Source: Sphingopyxis sp. BSN-002 (GTDB lineage: Bacteria; Pseudomonadota; Alphaproteobacteria; Sphingomonadales; Sphingomonadaceae). Taken from it: DNA of 64,000 nucleotides. The notes beneath the pieces were generated by a model. That model was given only the letters and a program-made list of their open reading frames with translations. It was not told the origin of the DNA and ran no database searches. Within the stretch, counting starts at the first letter, position 1. Each line of letters begins with the position of its first letter. The translations under genes were made by a program, and so were the position numbers. Location: assembly GCF_022024275.1 (NCBI RefSeq), contig NZ_CP091804.1:1878501-1942500 (forward strand). Reading direction: 5' to 3'. Positions 33,783 to 42,365 of this stretch are shown here, one piece after another.

Positions 33783-35186
33783 ATGCGCAATTTTCTGATC
33801 GCAACCGTATCCGCGTTCACGCTTGCCGCGTGCGCGGTCGGGCCGGACTACGCCCGCCCTACTCCCCCTGTGGCGTCGTCCGGCCCGTTCCTCTCGACGC
33901 GTGACGGCGTGACGAACACCGCCCCGGCTGATGCCGAATGGTGGCGGCTCTACAAGGATCCGGTGCTCGACGGCCTCGTCACCGACGCCCTCGCCGCGAA
34001 CACCGACGTCCGCGTCGCGGTCGCGCGGATCGCCAAGGCGCGCGCGAGCCTGCGCGAAGTCCGCGGCGACCGCCTGCCCTCAACCAACCTCAGTGCAGGC
34101 GCGACCTATGGCCGCGTCAGCGAGGGGCAGGTGCCCCCCGGCGCCGACCGGACCGGCTGGCAGGTCGATGCCGGGCTTACCGTCGGATATGAGGTTGACC
34201 TGTTCGGCCGCGTGTCGCGTGGGATCGAGGCGGCGCGCGGCGATGTCGCCGCCGCCGAGGCGGATGCCGACGCGGTACGCGTCACCGTCGCCGCCGAAAC
34301 CGCGCGCGCCTATGCCGACGCCGCATCGGCGGCCGAACGGCTCGGTGTCGCCGAGCGGATCGTCGCACTGCTCGACAAATCGGTCGCGCTGACCGCGCGC
34401 CGTGCCGAGGTGGGCCTGACGACGAAGCTCGACACCGCACGCGTCGCGGCGCTGCGCGACCAGCGCGCCGCCGACATCCCGGCGATCGCCGCCGAGCGCG
34501 ATGCCGCGCTGTTCCGCCTCGCGACACTGACCGGCCGCGCCCCCGCCGAACTGCCGCCGATCGCGGCGGCGCGGACGACGACGCTGCGCCTCGACCAGCC
34601 GATCCCGGTCGGCGACGGCGCCGCGCTGCTCGCACGCCGTCCCGATGTGGCTGCGGCCGAACGCCGCCTCGCCGCGTCGACCGCGCGCATCGGCGTCGCG
34701 ACGTCCGATCTCTATCCGAAGATCACGCTCGGCGGCTCGGTCGGCCAGACGAGCGGCGGCCTCGGCGATCTGTTCGGTGGCGGGCCGCTGCGCTGGCTGC
34801 TCGGCCCGCTGATCAACTGGAACTTCCTCAATCAGGAAGGTGCGCGCGCGCGCATCGCGGGGGCGGAGGCCGATACGCAGGCGTCGCTCGCCACGTTCGA
34901 CGGCACCGTGCTGCGCGCGCTCGAGGAAACCGAGACGGCACTATCCTCCTATGCGCATATGCTCGATCGCCGCACCGCGCTGCAATCGGCGCGCGATCAG
35001 GCCGAGATTGCCGTGAAGATCACCCGCGCGCAGCAGCGCGAGGGGCAGATCGACGGGCTCGTCGCGCTCGACGCCGAACGCACCTTCGCCGAAGCCGAAG
35101 CCTCGCTTGCGCTGGCCGACGCGCGCATCGCCGATGCGCAGGTCGACGTATTCCGCGCGCTTGGCGGGCGGTGGGCCAAGAGCTAG
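33783..35186 (+). CDS. Outer-membrane efflux lipoprotein (NodT/OprM family)
   Basis: 467 residues, ribosome site AAGGAG. Lipobox FTLAAC at the N-terminus predicts lipidation at the following cysteine, after which CAVGPDYARPTPP is the typical OprM-family start. Two internal repeats of the TolC fold are visible: WWRLYKDPVLDGLVTDALAANTDVRVAVARIAKARA and LLARRPDVAAAERRLAASTARIGVATSDLYPKITLGGSVG. It completes the tripartite pump. Its stop overlaps the convergent aldehyde dehydrogenase stop by four bases. Confidence 0.94.
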   Translation: MRNFLIATVSAFTLAACAVGPDYARPTPPVASSGPFLSTRDGVTNTAPADAEWWRLYKDPVLDGLVTDALAANTDVRVAVARIAKARASLREVRGDRLPSTNLSAGATYGRVSEGQVPPGADRTGWQVDAGLTVGYEVDLFGRVSRGIEAARGDVAAAEADADAVRVTVAAETARAYADAASAAERLGVAERIVALLDKSVALTARRAEVGLTTKLDTARVAALRDQRAADIPAIAAERDAALFRLATLTGRAPAELPPIAAARTTTLRLDQPIPVGDGAALLARRPDVAAAERRLAASTARIGVATSDLYPKITLGGSVGQTSGGLGDLFGGGPLRWLLGPLINWNFLNQEGARARIAGAEADTQASLATFDGTVLRALEETETALSSYAHMLDRRTALQSARDQAEIAVKITRAQQREGQIDGLVALDAERTFAEAEASLALADARIADAQVDVFRALGGRWAKS

Positions 35187-36607
35187 ACGGGCTGCTTCTT
35201 CCGGACGATCGTCTGGGCGTTGGTATATTCGAGCAGGCCGTCGAGCCCGCCCTCGACGCCGACGCCCGATTGTTTCATGCCGCCGAACGCCGCGGTGGGC
35301 GAGAGATGCTGGGTCTCGTTGACCCAGACGGTGCCGCTCGCGATGCGTTGCGCGATCTCGAACGCCTTGTTCTCGTCGCGGCCCCAGACCGATCCGCCGA
35401 GGCCGTAGTCGGTGGCGTTGGCGCGCGTGATGACATCGTCATAATCGTCAAACCTGATCAGCGGCAGTACGGGGCCGAACTGCTCCTCCTGCACGATGCG
35501 GCTGTCCTCGGGCGGGTTGTCGAGAATGGTGACCGGGATGAAATAGCCCGGCACATCGGCCGCCTCGCCACCGACGAGGAACTTGTAGCCCTTGTCCTTC
35601 GCATCCTGAATCAACTCGAGGACGCGGCGATACTGCGCCTCGTTGTTGATCGGGCCGATCTGGGTTCCCTGTTCGGATCCGTCGCCGACCTTCACCGTTT
35701 TCGCATAGGCGACGAGCGCGTCCTTCAGCGGCTCGTAAATGTCCTTGTGCACATACATGCGCTTGGTCGCGATGCAGATCTGGCCATTGTTGCGGAACGC
35801 AGCCCAGAACAGTTCCTCGGCAACCTTTTCGACGTCGATGTCGGGCATGACGATCGCGGCGTCGTTGCCGCCGAGTTCGAGCGTGACGCGCTTCAGCGTC
35901 GGCGCGGCCGATTCCATCACGCGCCGTCCGGTTGCGGTCGAGCCAGTGAAGCTGATCTTGTCGAAGCCTTTATGGCTCGTCATCCACGGGCCGAGCGCGT
36001 CACCGCCGGTGATGATGTTGAGCACGCCGGGCGGGAGGATATCCTTCACCAACTCGCCGAATTTGAGCGTCGCGAGCGGGGTGAAAGGCGAGGGTTTCAG
36101 CACCATCGTGTTGCCCGCGAGCAGCGCGGGACCGACCTTGAACATCGCCAGGATCATCGGGAAATTCCACGGCGCGATCGCCCCGACGACGCCGATCGGG
36201 ACGTGACGCGTCTCGCTGTACCGCTCGTCGCTGTCCTCGTTGACCGTCACCGGCAGGTCGAGGCTCGACGCGCCCATCAACCAGTAACCCGCCCCCATGA
36301 TCTCGCCCTCGGCCTCGGCGTGCGGTTTGCCCTGTTCGGCGGTCAGCAGGCGCTTGAAGGCGTCGGCATTGGCGAACACCGCCTGCCCCATCGCGTTCAG
36401 CGCCGCCTTTCGCTCTTCGATCGGGGTCGCGGCCCAGCCCGGAAAGGCGGCGCGTGCCGCGGTAATCGCGCGGTCAAGGTCATCAGGGGTCGCATCGGGG
36501 ACGCTGCCGATCACCTGTTCGGTCGCGGGGTTGAGTACGTCGAAGCGGGCGCTGCCGCCGTCGAGCTTGCCGCCGATCAGCATCGCATAGTCACGGTCGA
36601 AATCCAT
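35183..36607 (-). CDS. NAD(P)-dependent aldehyde dehydrogenase
   Basis: 474 residues with an AAGGAG ribosome site. The catalytic cysteine is C278 in NNGQICIATKR and the general base is E244 in LELGGND. The cofactor region is PWNFPMI with KPSPFTPL, and the GSTATGRRV glycine motif is present. It oxidises an aldehyde to the carboxylic acid. It is the last gene of the operon that also encodes P450, AraC and alcohol dehydrogenase, so it very likely oxidises the aldehyde made by the alcohol dehydrogenase. A 108-bp gap with two inverted repeats separates it from that gene, so its level may be set separately. Confidence 0.94.
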   Translation of the reverse strand: MDFDRDYAMLIGGKLDGGSARFDVLNPATEQVIGSVPDATPDDLDRAITAARAAFPGWAATPIEERKAALNAMGQAVFANADAFKRLLTAEQGKPHAEAEGEIMGAGYWLMGASSLDLPVTVNEDSDERYSETRHVPIGVVGAIAPWNFPMILAMFKVGPALLAGNTMVLKPSPFTPLATLKFGELVKDILPPGVLNIITGGDALGPWMTSHKGFDKISFTGSTATGRRVMESAAPTLKRVTLELGGNDAAIVMPDIDVEKVAEELFWAAFRNNGQICIATKRMYVHKDIYEPLKDALVAYAKTVKVGDGSEQGTQIGPINNEAQYRRVLELIQDAKDKGYKFLVGGEAADVPGYFIPVTILDNPPEDSRIVQEEQFGPVLPLIRFDDYDDVITRANATDYGLGGSVWGRDENKAFEIAQRIASGTVWVNETQHLSPTAAFGGMKQSGVGVEGGLDGLLEYTNAQTIVRKKQPV

Positions 36608-36658
36608 CGTCTCTCTCCTTCGGTTCGCCCCGGGACGGCGTCAGCTTCTTGATCTGTC

Positions 36659-36711
36659 GGTGTGCGATTGTCCGCACACCATGTTTTCACAACTCCCAAA
36701 AAGAGGGGAGT
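36659..36711. other. Two inverted repeats between the alcohol and aldehyde dehydrogenase genes
   Basis: GGTGTGCG-attgtc-CGCACACC (36659-36680) is a perfect 8-6-8 repeat. ACTCCC/GGGAGT (36692-36711) is a second, smaller hairpin with an A/T-rich loop. Neither has a proper T-run on the transcribed strand. They may be an RNA processing or stability element, or the first may be an operator. Confidence 0.5.
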
Positions 36712-36715
36712 CGTT

Positions 36716-37828
36716 TCAGGGTATCAGAACGACCTTGATGCACTCGCCGCGCGCCTGTGCCGCGACGGCTTCGTTGATGCGGTTGAGCGGGAAGGTCTTG
36801 ATGAGCTGATCGAAGGGGAAGCGCCCCGCGGCGTGATGCGCGATCAGTTCGGGAATGAAGATTTGCGGGTCGCTGTCGCCCTCGATGATCCCGATGATGC
36901 GGTGCCCTGGGGTCATCAGCCCGGCGATCCGGACGCTGAGCGCAGCATCGGCCTTGGCCGGCACGCCGACGAGGCCGATCGCGCCATGGCTGCCGAGCGC
37001 AGCGAGCCCCGCCTCGATCACCGGGACGACGCCGCTCGTGTCAAAGGCGAAGTCGACACCGGTGGGCACGATCGCGCGCAACGCTTCGGCAAGGTCGCCT
37101 TCGGCGGCAGGGTCGATCACATGCGTTGCGCCAAGCTTCGTCGCGATTTCGCGCCGCGCCGCGATCGGCTCGACGAGAATGATCGTTGCACAGCCCTGAA
37201 TGACCGCGCCCATCACCGCCGCGAGCCCGACCGGGCCGCCACCGAAGATCGCGATGCTCGATCCGGCGGGACAGGCGAGCGAGTTCATCACCCCGCCGGC
37301 GCCGGTCTGGAAGCCGCAACCGAGCGGCCCGAGCAGTTCGAGCGCGACCTTCGACGTGTCGACCTTCACCACGTTGCGCGCGCGGGTGACGGTGAGCGCC
37401 GAAAAGGAGGACTGGCCGAAGAAATGCGACGTGACCCGCTCGCCGTCCTTCGCATAGGCGGTCGAGCCGTCGTCGAGGCGCATTCCGGCATAGTTCAGCG
37501 GCACGAAGCTCTGGCAATAGCTCGGCAAATGTTCGTCGCAGCGCGGGCAGGCGCCGCAGCTCGAGAAACCGACGACGACCTCGTCGCCGATGCCGAGGCC
37601 CTCGACGCCTTCGCCGATCGCCTCGACCACCCCCGACCCTTCATGGCCGAGCACACCGGGCAGCGCGAAGGGCGCGAACTGGTCGCGGAAGATCAGGTCG
37701 GTGTGACAGAGGCCGACGCCGGCGATCCGGACGCGCACCTCGCCGGCACGCGGCGCCTCCACCTCGATCGCCTCGATCGTGAACTCGCCCCCGGGCTGGC
37801 GCACCACGGCCGCCGTTGCTTCGGTCAT
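36716..37828 (-). CDS. Zinc-dependent NAD(P) alcohol dehydrogenase (aryl/terpene alcohol type)
   Basis: 370 residues. Catalytic zinc ligands are C41 in GLCHTD, H62-E63 in GHEGSGVV, and a later Cys in ELLGPLGCGFQTGAGG. Structural zinc cysteines are 91, 94, 97 and 105 in CGACPRCDEHLPSYC. The Rossmann motif is FGGGPVGLAAVMGA. The sequence has the class III/benzyl-alcohol dehydrogenase look (XylB and geraniol dehydrogenase group). It should oxidise a primary alcohol to the aldehyde. It starts 12 bp after the AraC gene stop, within the P450 operon, and so probably takes the P450 product. Confidence 0.92.
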   Translation of the reverse strand: MTEATAAVVRQPGGEFTIEAIEVEAPRAGEVRVRIAGVGLCHTDLIFRDQFAPFALPGVLGHEGSGVVEAIGEGVEGLGIGDEVVVGFSSCGACPRCDEHLPSYCQSFVPLNYAGMRLDDGSTAYAKDGERVTSHFFGQSSFSALTVTRARNVVKVDTSKVALELLGPLGCGFQTGAGGVMNSLACPAGSSIAIFGGGPVGLAAVMGAVIQGCATIILVEPIAARREIATKLGATHVIDPAAEGDLAEALRAIVPTGVDFAFDTSGVVPVIEAGLAALGSHGAIGLVGVPAKADAALSVRIAGLMTPGHRIIGIIEGDSDPQIFIPELIAHHAAGRFPFDQLIKTFPLNRINEAVAAQARGECIKVVLIP

Positions 37829-37840
37829 ACTCTTCTCCGT

Positions 37841-38725
37841 TCAGTGAAGTCCGCGCCGTTCCTGCTGACGATAGTCGCTCGGCGCCATGCCGAACCAGGC
37901 GCGGAAGGCGCGGCTGAAATGGCTCTGGCTGGTGAAGCCCGCCGCCTCCGACAGCGCGGCGAGGCTGAGGTCGGTCTGGACGAGCATCTGTTGCGCGCGG
38001 TCGAGCCGCGCCTTCATCACATATTGATGCGGCGAAATGCCCGTCGCCTTCTTGAACAGGCGGCAGAAGTGCGAGGGCGTGACCCCCGCGACCGCCGCCA
38101 TCGCCTCAAGGCTGTGCTCTTCGGCCGGGTTGGCGAGCACGGCGTTCATGATCTTGTGGAGCCGGTAGGCCGAGAAGTCCGAGACCGGAATCTCGGTCGG
38201 ATTGCCGTGGGCGGGCGGGCCCGAGAGGATATGCGCCTTCAGCGCACCCACCATCGCGGCGACGTAAGCCGTCCGTTCCTCCGCCTGCGGCGCATAGAGT
38301 TCGGAGAGAATCTGGCGCGTCAGCGCGACGCCGAGCGGGTCGGCGAAGGCGAAGCGCATCTTGCTGAACTGGTCGGCATGCGGTTGTCCCGCGAGAACGT
38401 CCGACGACATCGACAGCGTCACGACGTCGAGTTCGCCGTCGACGAGCCAGCCGGTCGGCATCCCCGCGGGGACGATCGTCGCGCAGCCGGGGATCGAACT
38501 GGTCTCGGTCCAGCCATCGCGATCCCAGGTCTTGACCTGCGGCTTGCCCGCGACATGGACGGTGAAGATCGGTTGCGGCAGCGCGGGCAAGGTATAGCTG
38601 CCGACGAACTGGCGCCAGCGGCAGAGCGACCAGCCGTCGCCGATCGATCCCATCTCGACATCGGGCGCGCGGCCGAGCACGTCGCAGATGATCTCCTTGT
38701 TATCCCAGACGCTCGCTTGTTGCAT
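37841..38725 (-). CDS. AraC family transcriptional regulator
   Basis: 294 residues from ATG 38725 with a GAGGGACC ribosome site. The C-terminal AraC domain has two helix-turn-helix units: SLEAMAAVAGVTPSHFCRLFKKATGISPHQYV, then DLSLAALSEAAGFTSQSHFSRAFRAWFGMAPSDYR. The N-terminal half is a sensing domain with a cupin-like character and no named family. It is embedded between the P450 and alcohol dehydrogenase genes in the same operon, so it is probably the pathway activator responding to the substrate or an early intermediate, giving positive feedback. Confidence 0.9.
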   Translation of the reverse strand: MQQASVWDNKEIICDVLGRAPDVEMGSIGDGWSLCRWRQFVGSYTLPALPQPIFTVHVAGKPQVKTWDRDGWTETSSIPGCATIVPAGMPTGWLVDGELDVVTLSMSSDVLAGQPHADQFSKMRFAFADPLGVALTRQILSELYAPQAEERTAYVAAMVGALKAHILSGPPAHGNPTEIPVSDFSAYRLHKIMNAVLANPAEEHSLEAMAAVAGVTPSHFCRLFKKATGISPHQYVMKARLDRAQQMLVQTDLSLAALSEAAGFTSQSHFSRAFRAWFGMAPSDYRQQERRGLH

Positions 38726-38735
38726 TTCCGGTCCC

Positions 38736-39947
38736 TCAGGCCACCAGCCTGACCTCGAGCCGCTTGAAGCCGTTGATGAAGTTCGACCGCACGCGCCTCG
38801 GCTCTCCGATGATCTCGATCCGCCGAACATGGCGCGCCATTTCGGCAAAGGCGAGTCGCAATTGCATCTCGGCGAGTCGCGATCCGACGCAGACATGCAC
38901 ACCCGCGCCGAAGGCCAGATGCTGGCGGATCGGGCGCGCGATGTCGAAAGCGTCGGGATTTTCGAAGATCGAAGGGTCGCGGTTGCCGGCCGGATAGAAG
39001 ACGACGACCTTGTCCCCCTTGCGGATCTGCCGACCGCCCAGCTCGGTATCGCGCGTGGCGGTGCGGCGCATGTGGATGACGGGGCTCGCATGGCGGACCA
39101 TTTCCTTGACCGCGTTCGGCAGGAGGCCCGGATCGGCACGGATCGCATCCCATTGATCGGGATTGCCCGCAAAGGCGATCAGGCTGTGGTTGATCGAATT
39201 GCGCGTCGTCTCGTTCCCGCCGACGAGCGCGAGGATCAGGTTGCCGACGAAATCGCCGAGCGGGACGGGCTGTCCATGAATCTCGGTGTTGGCGAGCAGC
39301 GAGGCGATGTCGGGACCGGGGTTCGCGCGCCGCTCCTCGAACAGCGCCGAGGCGAAGCCGATAAACTCGCCCATCACCGCCGCCATCGCTTCGGGCGACT
39401 GACGGAAATCGGGGTCGTCCTCACCGACGAAGGCATCGGTCCAGCGATGGAGATCGTGCCACATCTCGGTCGGCACGCCGAGCAACTCGGCGAGCGTGAG
39501 CAAGGGAAGCGGGACGGTGAGCAGCGGGAGAATGTCGACCGTCTCGTTCAGCGGCACGTCGGCGAACAGCCGCTCGACCCGCCCGGCGATACGCGCCTCG
39601 ATCCCTTCGAGTCGCGCGGGCGACAGCGCGGGCATCACGAACTTGCGATATTGGGTGTGCGTCGGCGGGTCGCGCGAGATGAAGGGGATGCCGATCGCCG
39701 ATTCCCCCGCCCCGGTCAGCCCGACCTCATTCTCGTTGAAAATGCGGTGCCCGCCATTTTCGTGCGCCGAGGAGAAGAGATCGGCCTGCCGCGACACCGT
39801 GATGATATCGTCGAACCCCAGCACCGCCCAGAAACCCGCGCCATCACTCTCGGGGTTCCAGTGGACCGAACCCGCAGCGCGCAGCGCCGCGAGCTCGGCA
39901 TGGGGCATGCCGCCGACATAGAGGTCGGGGTCCTTGAGATCGGTCAT
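38736..39947 (-). CDS. Cytochrome P450 (CYP108/P450terp-like)
   Basis: 403 residues. The haem-thiolate loop is FGAGVHVCVGSRLAEMQ with ligand C353. The ExxR pair is E282/R285. The I-helix oxygen-activation motif is LVGGNETTRNS at about 241-251, a GGNETT variant of AGxxT that is frequent in bacterial class I P450s. It is soluble with no membrane anchor. Resemblance to CYP108 (terpineol hydroxylase) is from motif style and length, not a search. It needs a ferredoxin and reductase, and none is encoded nearby. The start lies 1 nt beyond the TonB receptor stop, so translation is coupled to uptake. Confidence 0.93.
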   Translation of the reverse strand: MTDLKDPDLYVGGMPHAELAALRAAGSVHWNPESDGAGFWAVLGFDDIITVSRQADLFSSAHENGGHRIFNENEVGLTGAGESAIGIPFISRDPPTHTQYRKFVMPALSPARLEGIEARIAGRVERLFADVPLNETVDILPLLTVPLPLLTLAELLGVPTEMWHDLHRWTDAFVGEDDPDFRQSPEAMAAVMGEFIGFASALFEERRANPGPDIASLLANTEIHGQPVPLGDFVGNLILALVGGNETTRNSINHSLIAFAGNPDQWDAIRADPGLLPNAVKEMVRHASPVIHMRRTATRDTELGGRQIRKGDKVVVFYPAGNRDPSIFENPDAFDIARPIRQHLAFGAGVHVCVGSRLAEMQLRLAFAEMARHVRRIEIIGEPRRVRSNFINGFKRLEVRLVA

Positions 39948-39948
39948 G

Positions 39949-42174
39949 TCAGAAGCTGTAGCGGAGGCTGACGCCGTAGGTGCGCGGCGCCGACGGCACG
40001 AGGAAGTTGTATGGGAATCCCGCACCGCGAAGGTCGAGTCCATAGCCATAGGTCTTGCGGTCGAAGAGGTTGTTCGCGAAGGCGCGGATCGTCAGCGCGT
40101 CGTTCGACCAGCTGAGCGAGGCATTGACCTTGGCGTTCGCGCCCTGCTGCAACTCGCTGTTCACCTGCGGCGAGCCCGGCGCGTTGATCGTGTTGAAGGG
40201 CGAGAAATATTGGCGGCTCGAATAGGCCATGTTCGGCGCGAAGGTGATCGTGCCGCCCGCGACCTCGACCACATCCCAGTCGAAGCCGAGCTGCGCCGTC
40301 AGTTTCGGCGCGAAGGGCAGTTCGTTCCCCGACAGGTCCGCCCCCTGCAGCGTCAATTCCTTGTACTTCGAATGCAGCCAGCCGAGCGAGGCGTTGACGC
40401 GGAATCCGTCGGTCGGACGCAACGTCGTCTCGACCTCCAGCCCGTAAACCTCCGACGACGGCGCATTGATGAGGAAGGAAACCGGTCCCGCGCGCGTGTC
40501 CTGAAGCTGCTGGTTCGAATAATCGTAATAGAAGGCCGAGGCCGCGTAAGTGAGCAGGCGCCCGCCCGCGCGGCCCTTGATTCCGACCTCATAGGCATTG
40601 ACGCGCTCGGGCTCGATATAGCCGATGCCGCTCGATGAGGTGTAGCCGCCACCGTTGACCGCGCCCGCGCGGTAGCCGCGGTTATAGCTCGCATAGACCA
40701 GCGGACCGTCATCGAAGGCGTAGCTGAGCGCGATGCGCCCGGTCAGCGCATTGTTGGTATCGGCGAGCGCAAAGCGCGCATCCGGATCATAGGCACAGGT
40801 ACCCGCGACACCGGCGCACGGAACCGTCGTCGCGATCGGCGTCTGCGGGTCGTCGACCCCGCCGACGAACAGGTAAGCGAAGGCGTCGTCGTAGCGCGAC
40901 TTGTCCTTGGTATAGCGCGCGCCCAGCGTCAGCACGAGCTTCTCGGTCAGGTCGATGTCGGCCTGCCCGAAGACGGCGTAGCTTTTGCGAACCTGCCGGT
41001 AATGCTGGAAGAAGCCGCCCGCCGGGGGAAGCGGAAGGTTGAAGGTATTGTCGGTGATATTGCGGTCCCAGCCATAGAAGAGGCCACCGACAAAGGTGAT
41101 GCCGTCGCCGTCATAGTTGGCGCGCAGCTCCTGGCTGAACTGGCGATATTTCGAGCGCCAGTTGATATCGAGGATGTCGATCGGCGCGCCGTCGGCTGCC
41201 TGCTGGAGGTTCTGCTTGCCGCCGTCGTAGCTGGTGATCGAGGTCAGGCTGAGCGTGTCCGACAGTTCGAGGCCGATATTGCCCGAAAAGCCCCACGCGT
41301 CGGTGCGGTTCTCGCCGATCCGGTTCTCGTTGGTCTCGAAAAAGCCGAGCCCGGTGCGGAAGGCATCGAGGCCGTGCACCGCCGCCTGCGTCCCGCGGTC
41401 ACGCCCGCCATAGGCGCGTAGGGTGATATCGAGCGTTTCGGTCGGCTTGACGCGCAGCGAGGCGCGACCCTGCAGCGTGTCAACCGAGGCGGCGTCGCGG
41501 CCGCCGGGGAAGACATTCCTTATCTGCCCGTCGCCCTTGGCGTAATTCACCGCGAGACGGAGCCCCGCGACATCCTCGGCGAGGGTCGCTTCGGCCGCGC
41601 CTTGTGCGGTGACCGTATCGAAATTGGCGTAGCCGAGCTGCAGATAGCCGTTCGTTCCCGACAGGTCGGGCTTTTTGGTGATGAAGTTGATCGCACCGCC
41701 AGTGGTGTTGCGCCCGAACAGTGTCCCCTGCGGACCGCGCAGCACCTCGATGCGGTCGAGGTCGAAGAGCCCCATGCCGTGACTGGTACGCGGCGCCAGA
41801 TAGACGTCGTCGAGATAGACTCCGACCGGCGAGGCCTGGTTGCTGTTATATTCGTTCGCGACCCCGATACCGCGCAGCGAGAAGTTCGGCTGCGTATCGC
41901 CATAGGGGCTGTTGATCTGAAGATTGGGCACCGCATCGCCGAGCTGCGCCGAATTGGTGATCCCGCGTTCCGCCAGCGTGTCCCCGCCGAGCGCGGTGAC
42001 CGCGAGCGGCACGTCGAGCAAGGATTGTTCGCGGCGCTGCGCGGTGACGACGATATCGCCGTCGCTTGCGCTGCTCCCGTCTGCGGGCGGCGCCTCCTGC
42101 GCCAGCGCCATCGTCGACGTCGAAACGGCCAGTGCCGCAAGAAATGCGCGTGCAAATGACATGCCTGCCATCAT
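39949..42174 (-). CDS. TonB-dependent receptor, first gene of the P450 operon
   Basis: 741 residues from ATG 42174; in-frame ATGs at 42171 and 42162 are alternatives, with GGGAGAAGG immediately upstream favouring the first two. The signal peptide ends near TMALAQ. The plug domain starts GDIVVTAQRREQSLLDVPLAVTALGG and includes DRIEVLRGPQGTLFGRNTTGGAINF. The barrel ends GVSLRYSF with the terminal Phe. It is the energy-driven outer-membrane importer for the compound that the P450 and dehydrogenases oxidise. It belongs to the large sphingomonad group used for hydrophobic or aromatic substrates rather than to classical siderophore receptors. Confidence 0.94.
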   Translation of the reverse strand: MMAGMSFARAFLAALAVSTSTMALAQEAPPADGSSASDGDIVVTAQRREQSLLDVPLAVTALGGDTLAERGITNSAQLGDAVPNLQINSPYGDTQPNFSLRGIGVANEYNSNQASPVGVYLDDVYLAPRTSHGMGLFDLDRIEVLRGPQGTLFGRNTTGGAINFITKKPDLSGTNGYLQLGYANFDTVTAQGAAEATLAEDVAGLRLAVNYAKGDGQIRNVFPGGRDAASVDTLQGRASLRVKPTETLDITLRAYGGRDRGTQAAVHGLDAFRTGLGFFETNENRIGENRTDAWGFSGNIGLELSDTLSLTSITSYDGGKQNLQQAADGAPIDILDINWRSKYRQFSQELRANYDGDGITFVGGLFYGWDRNITDNTFNLPLPPAGGFFQHYRQVRKSYAVFGQADIDLTEKLVLTLGARYTKDKSRYDDAFAYLFVGGVDDPQTPIATTVPCAGVAGTCAYDPDARFALADTNNALTGRIALSYAFDDGPLVYASYNRGYRAGAVNGGGYTSSSGIGYIEPERVNAYEVGIKGRAGGRLLTYAASAFYYDYSNQQLQDTRAGPVSFLINAPSSEVYGLEVETTLRPTDGFRVNASLGWLHSKYKELTLQGADLSGNELPFAPKLTAQLGFDWDVVEVAGGTITFAPNMAYSSRQYFSPFNTINAPGSPQVNSELQQGANAKVNASLSWSNDALTIRAFANNLFDRKTYGYGLDLRGAGFPYNFLVPSAPRTYGVSLRYSF

Positions 42175-42365
42175 CCTTCTCCCGATACCAAGGCTTCTGC
42201 GAGCCTCCATCGGGAGAAAACTAGGGATCGTACCCTGCTTTGGCTTTAGCCGGGCTTGCAACGGGTTTTGACATTTCTTGCGCACGGCGCGCGCGCGAAA
42301 TTCCCTTGCCGGAAGCTCTTCGGCAACCATATCAGAAGCTGACCCGCTGAAGAGAGGCGTAACCG

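Noticed and set aside
30559..33804. A long minus-strand open frame (over 1000 codons) opposite the RND pump gene
   Set aside because: It is a mirror frame of a GC-rich coding region, rich in Arg/Asp/His/Glu, with no domain and no ribosome site. The plus-strand pump has all family motifs.
42268..42296. TTGACA at 42268 as a promoter for the MBL-fold gene
   Set aside because: The expected -10 position is pure GC (GCGCGC), so a functional promoter is unlikely despite the perfect -35.
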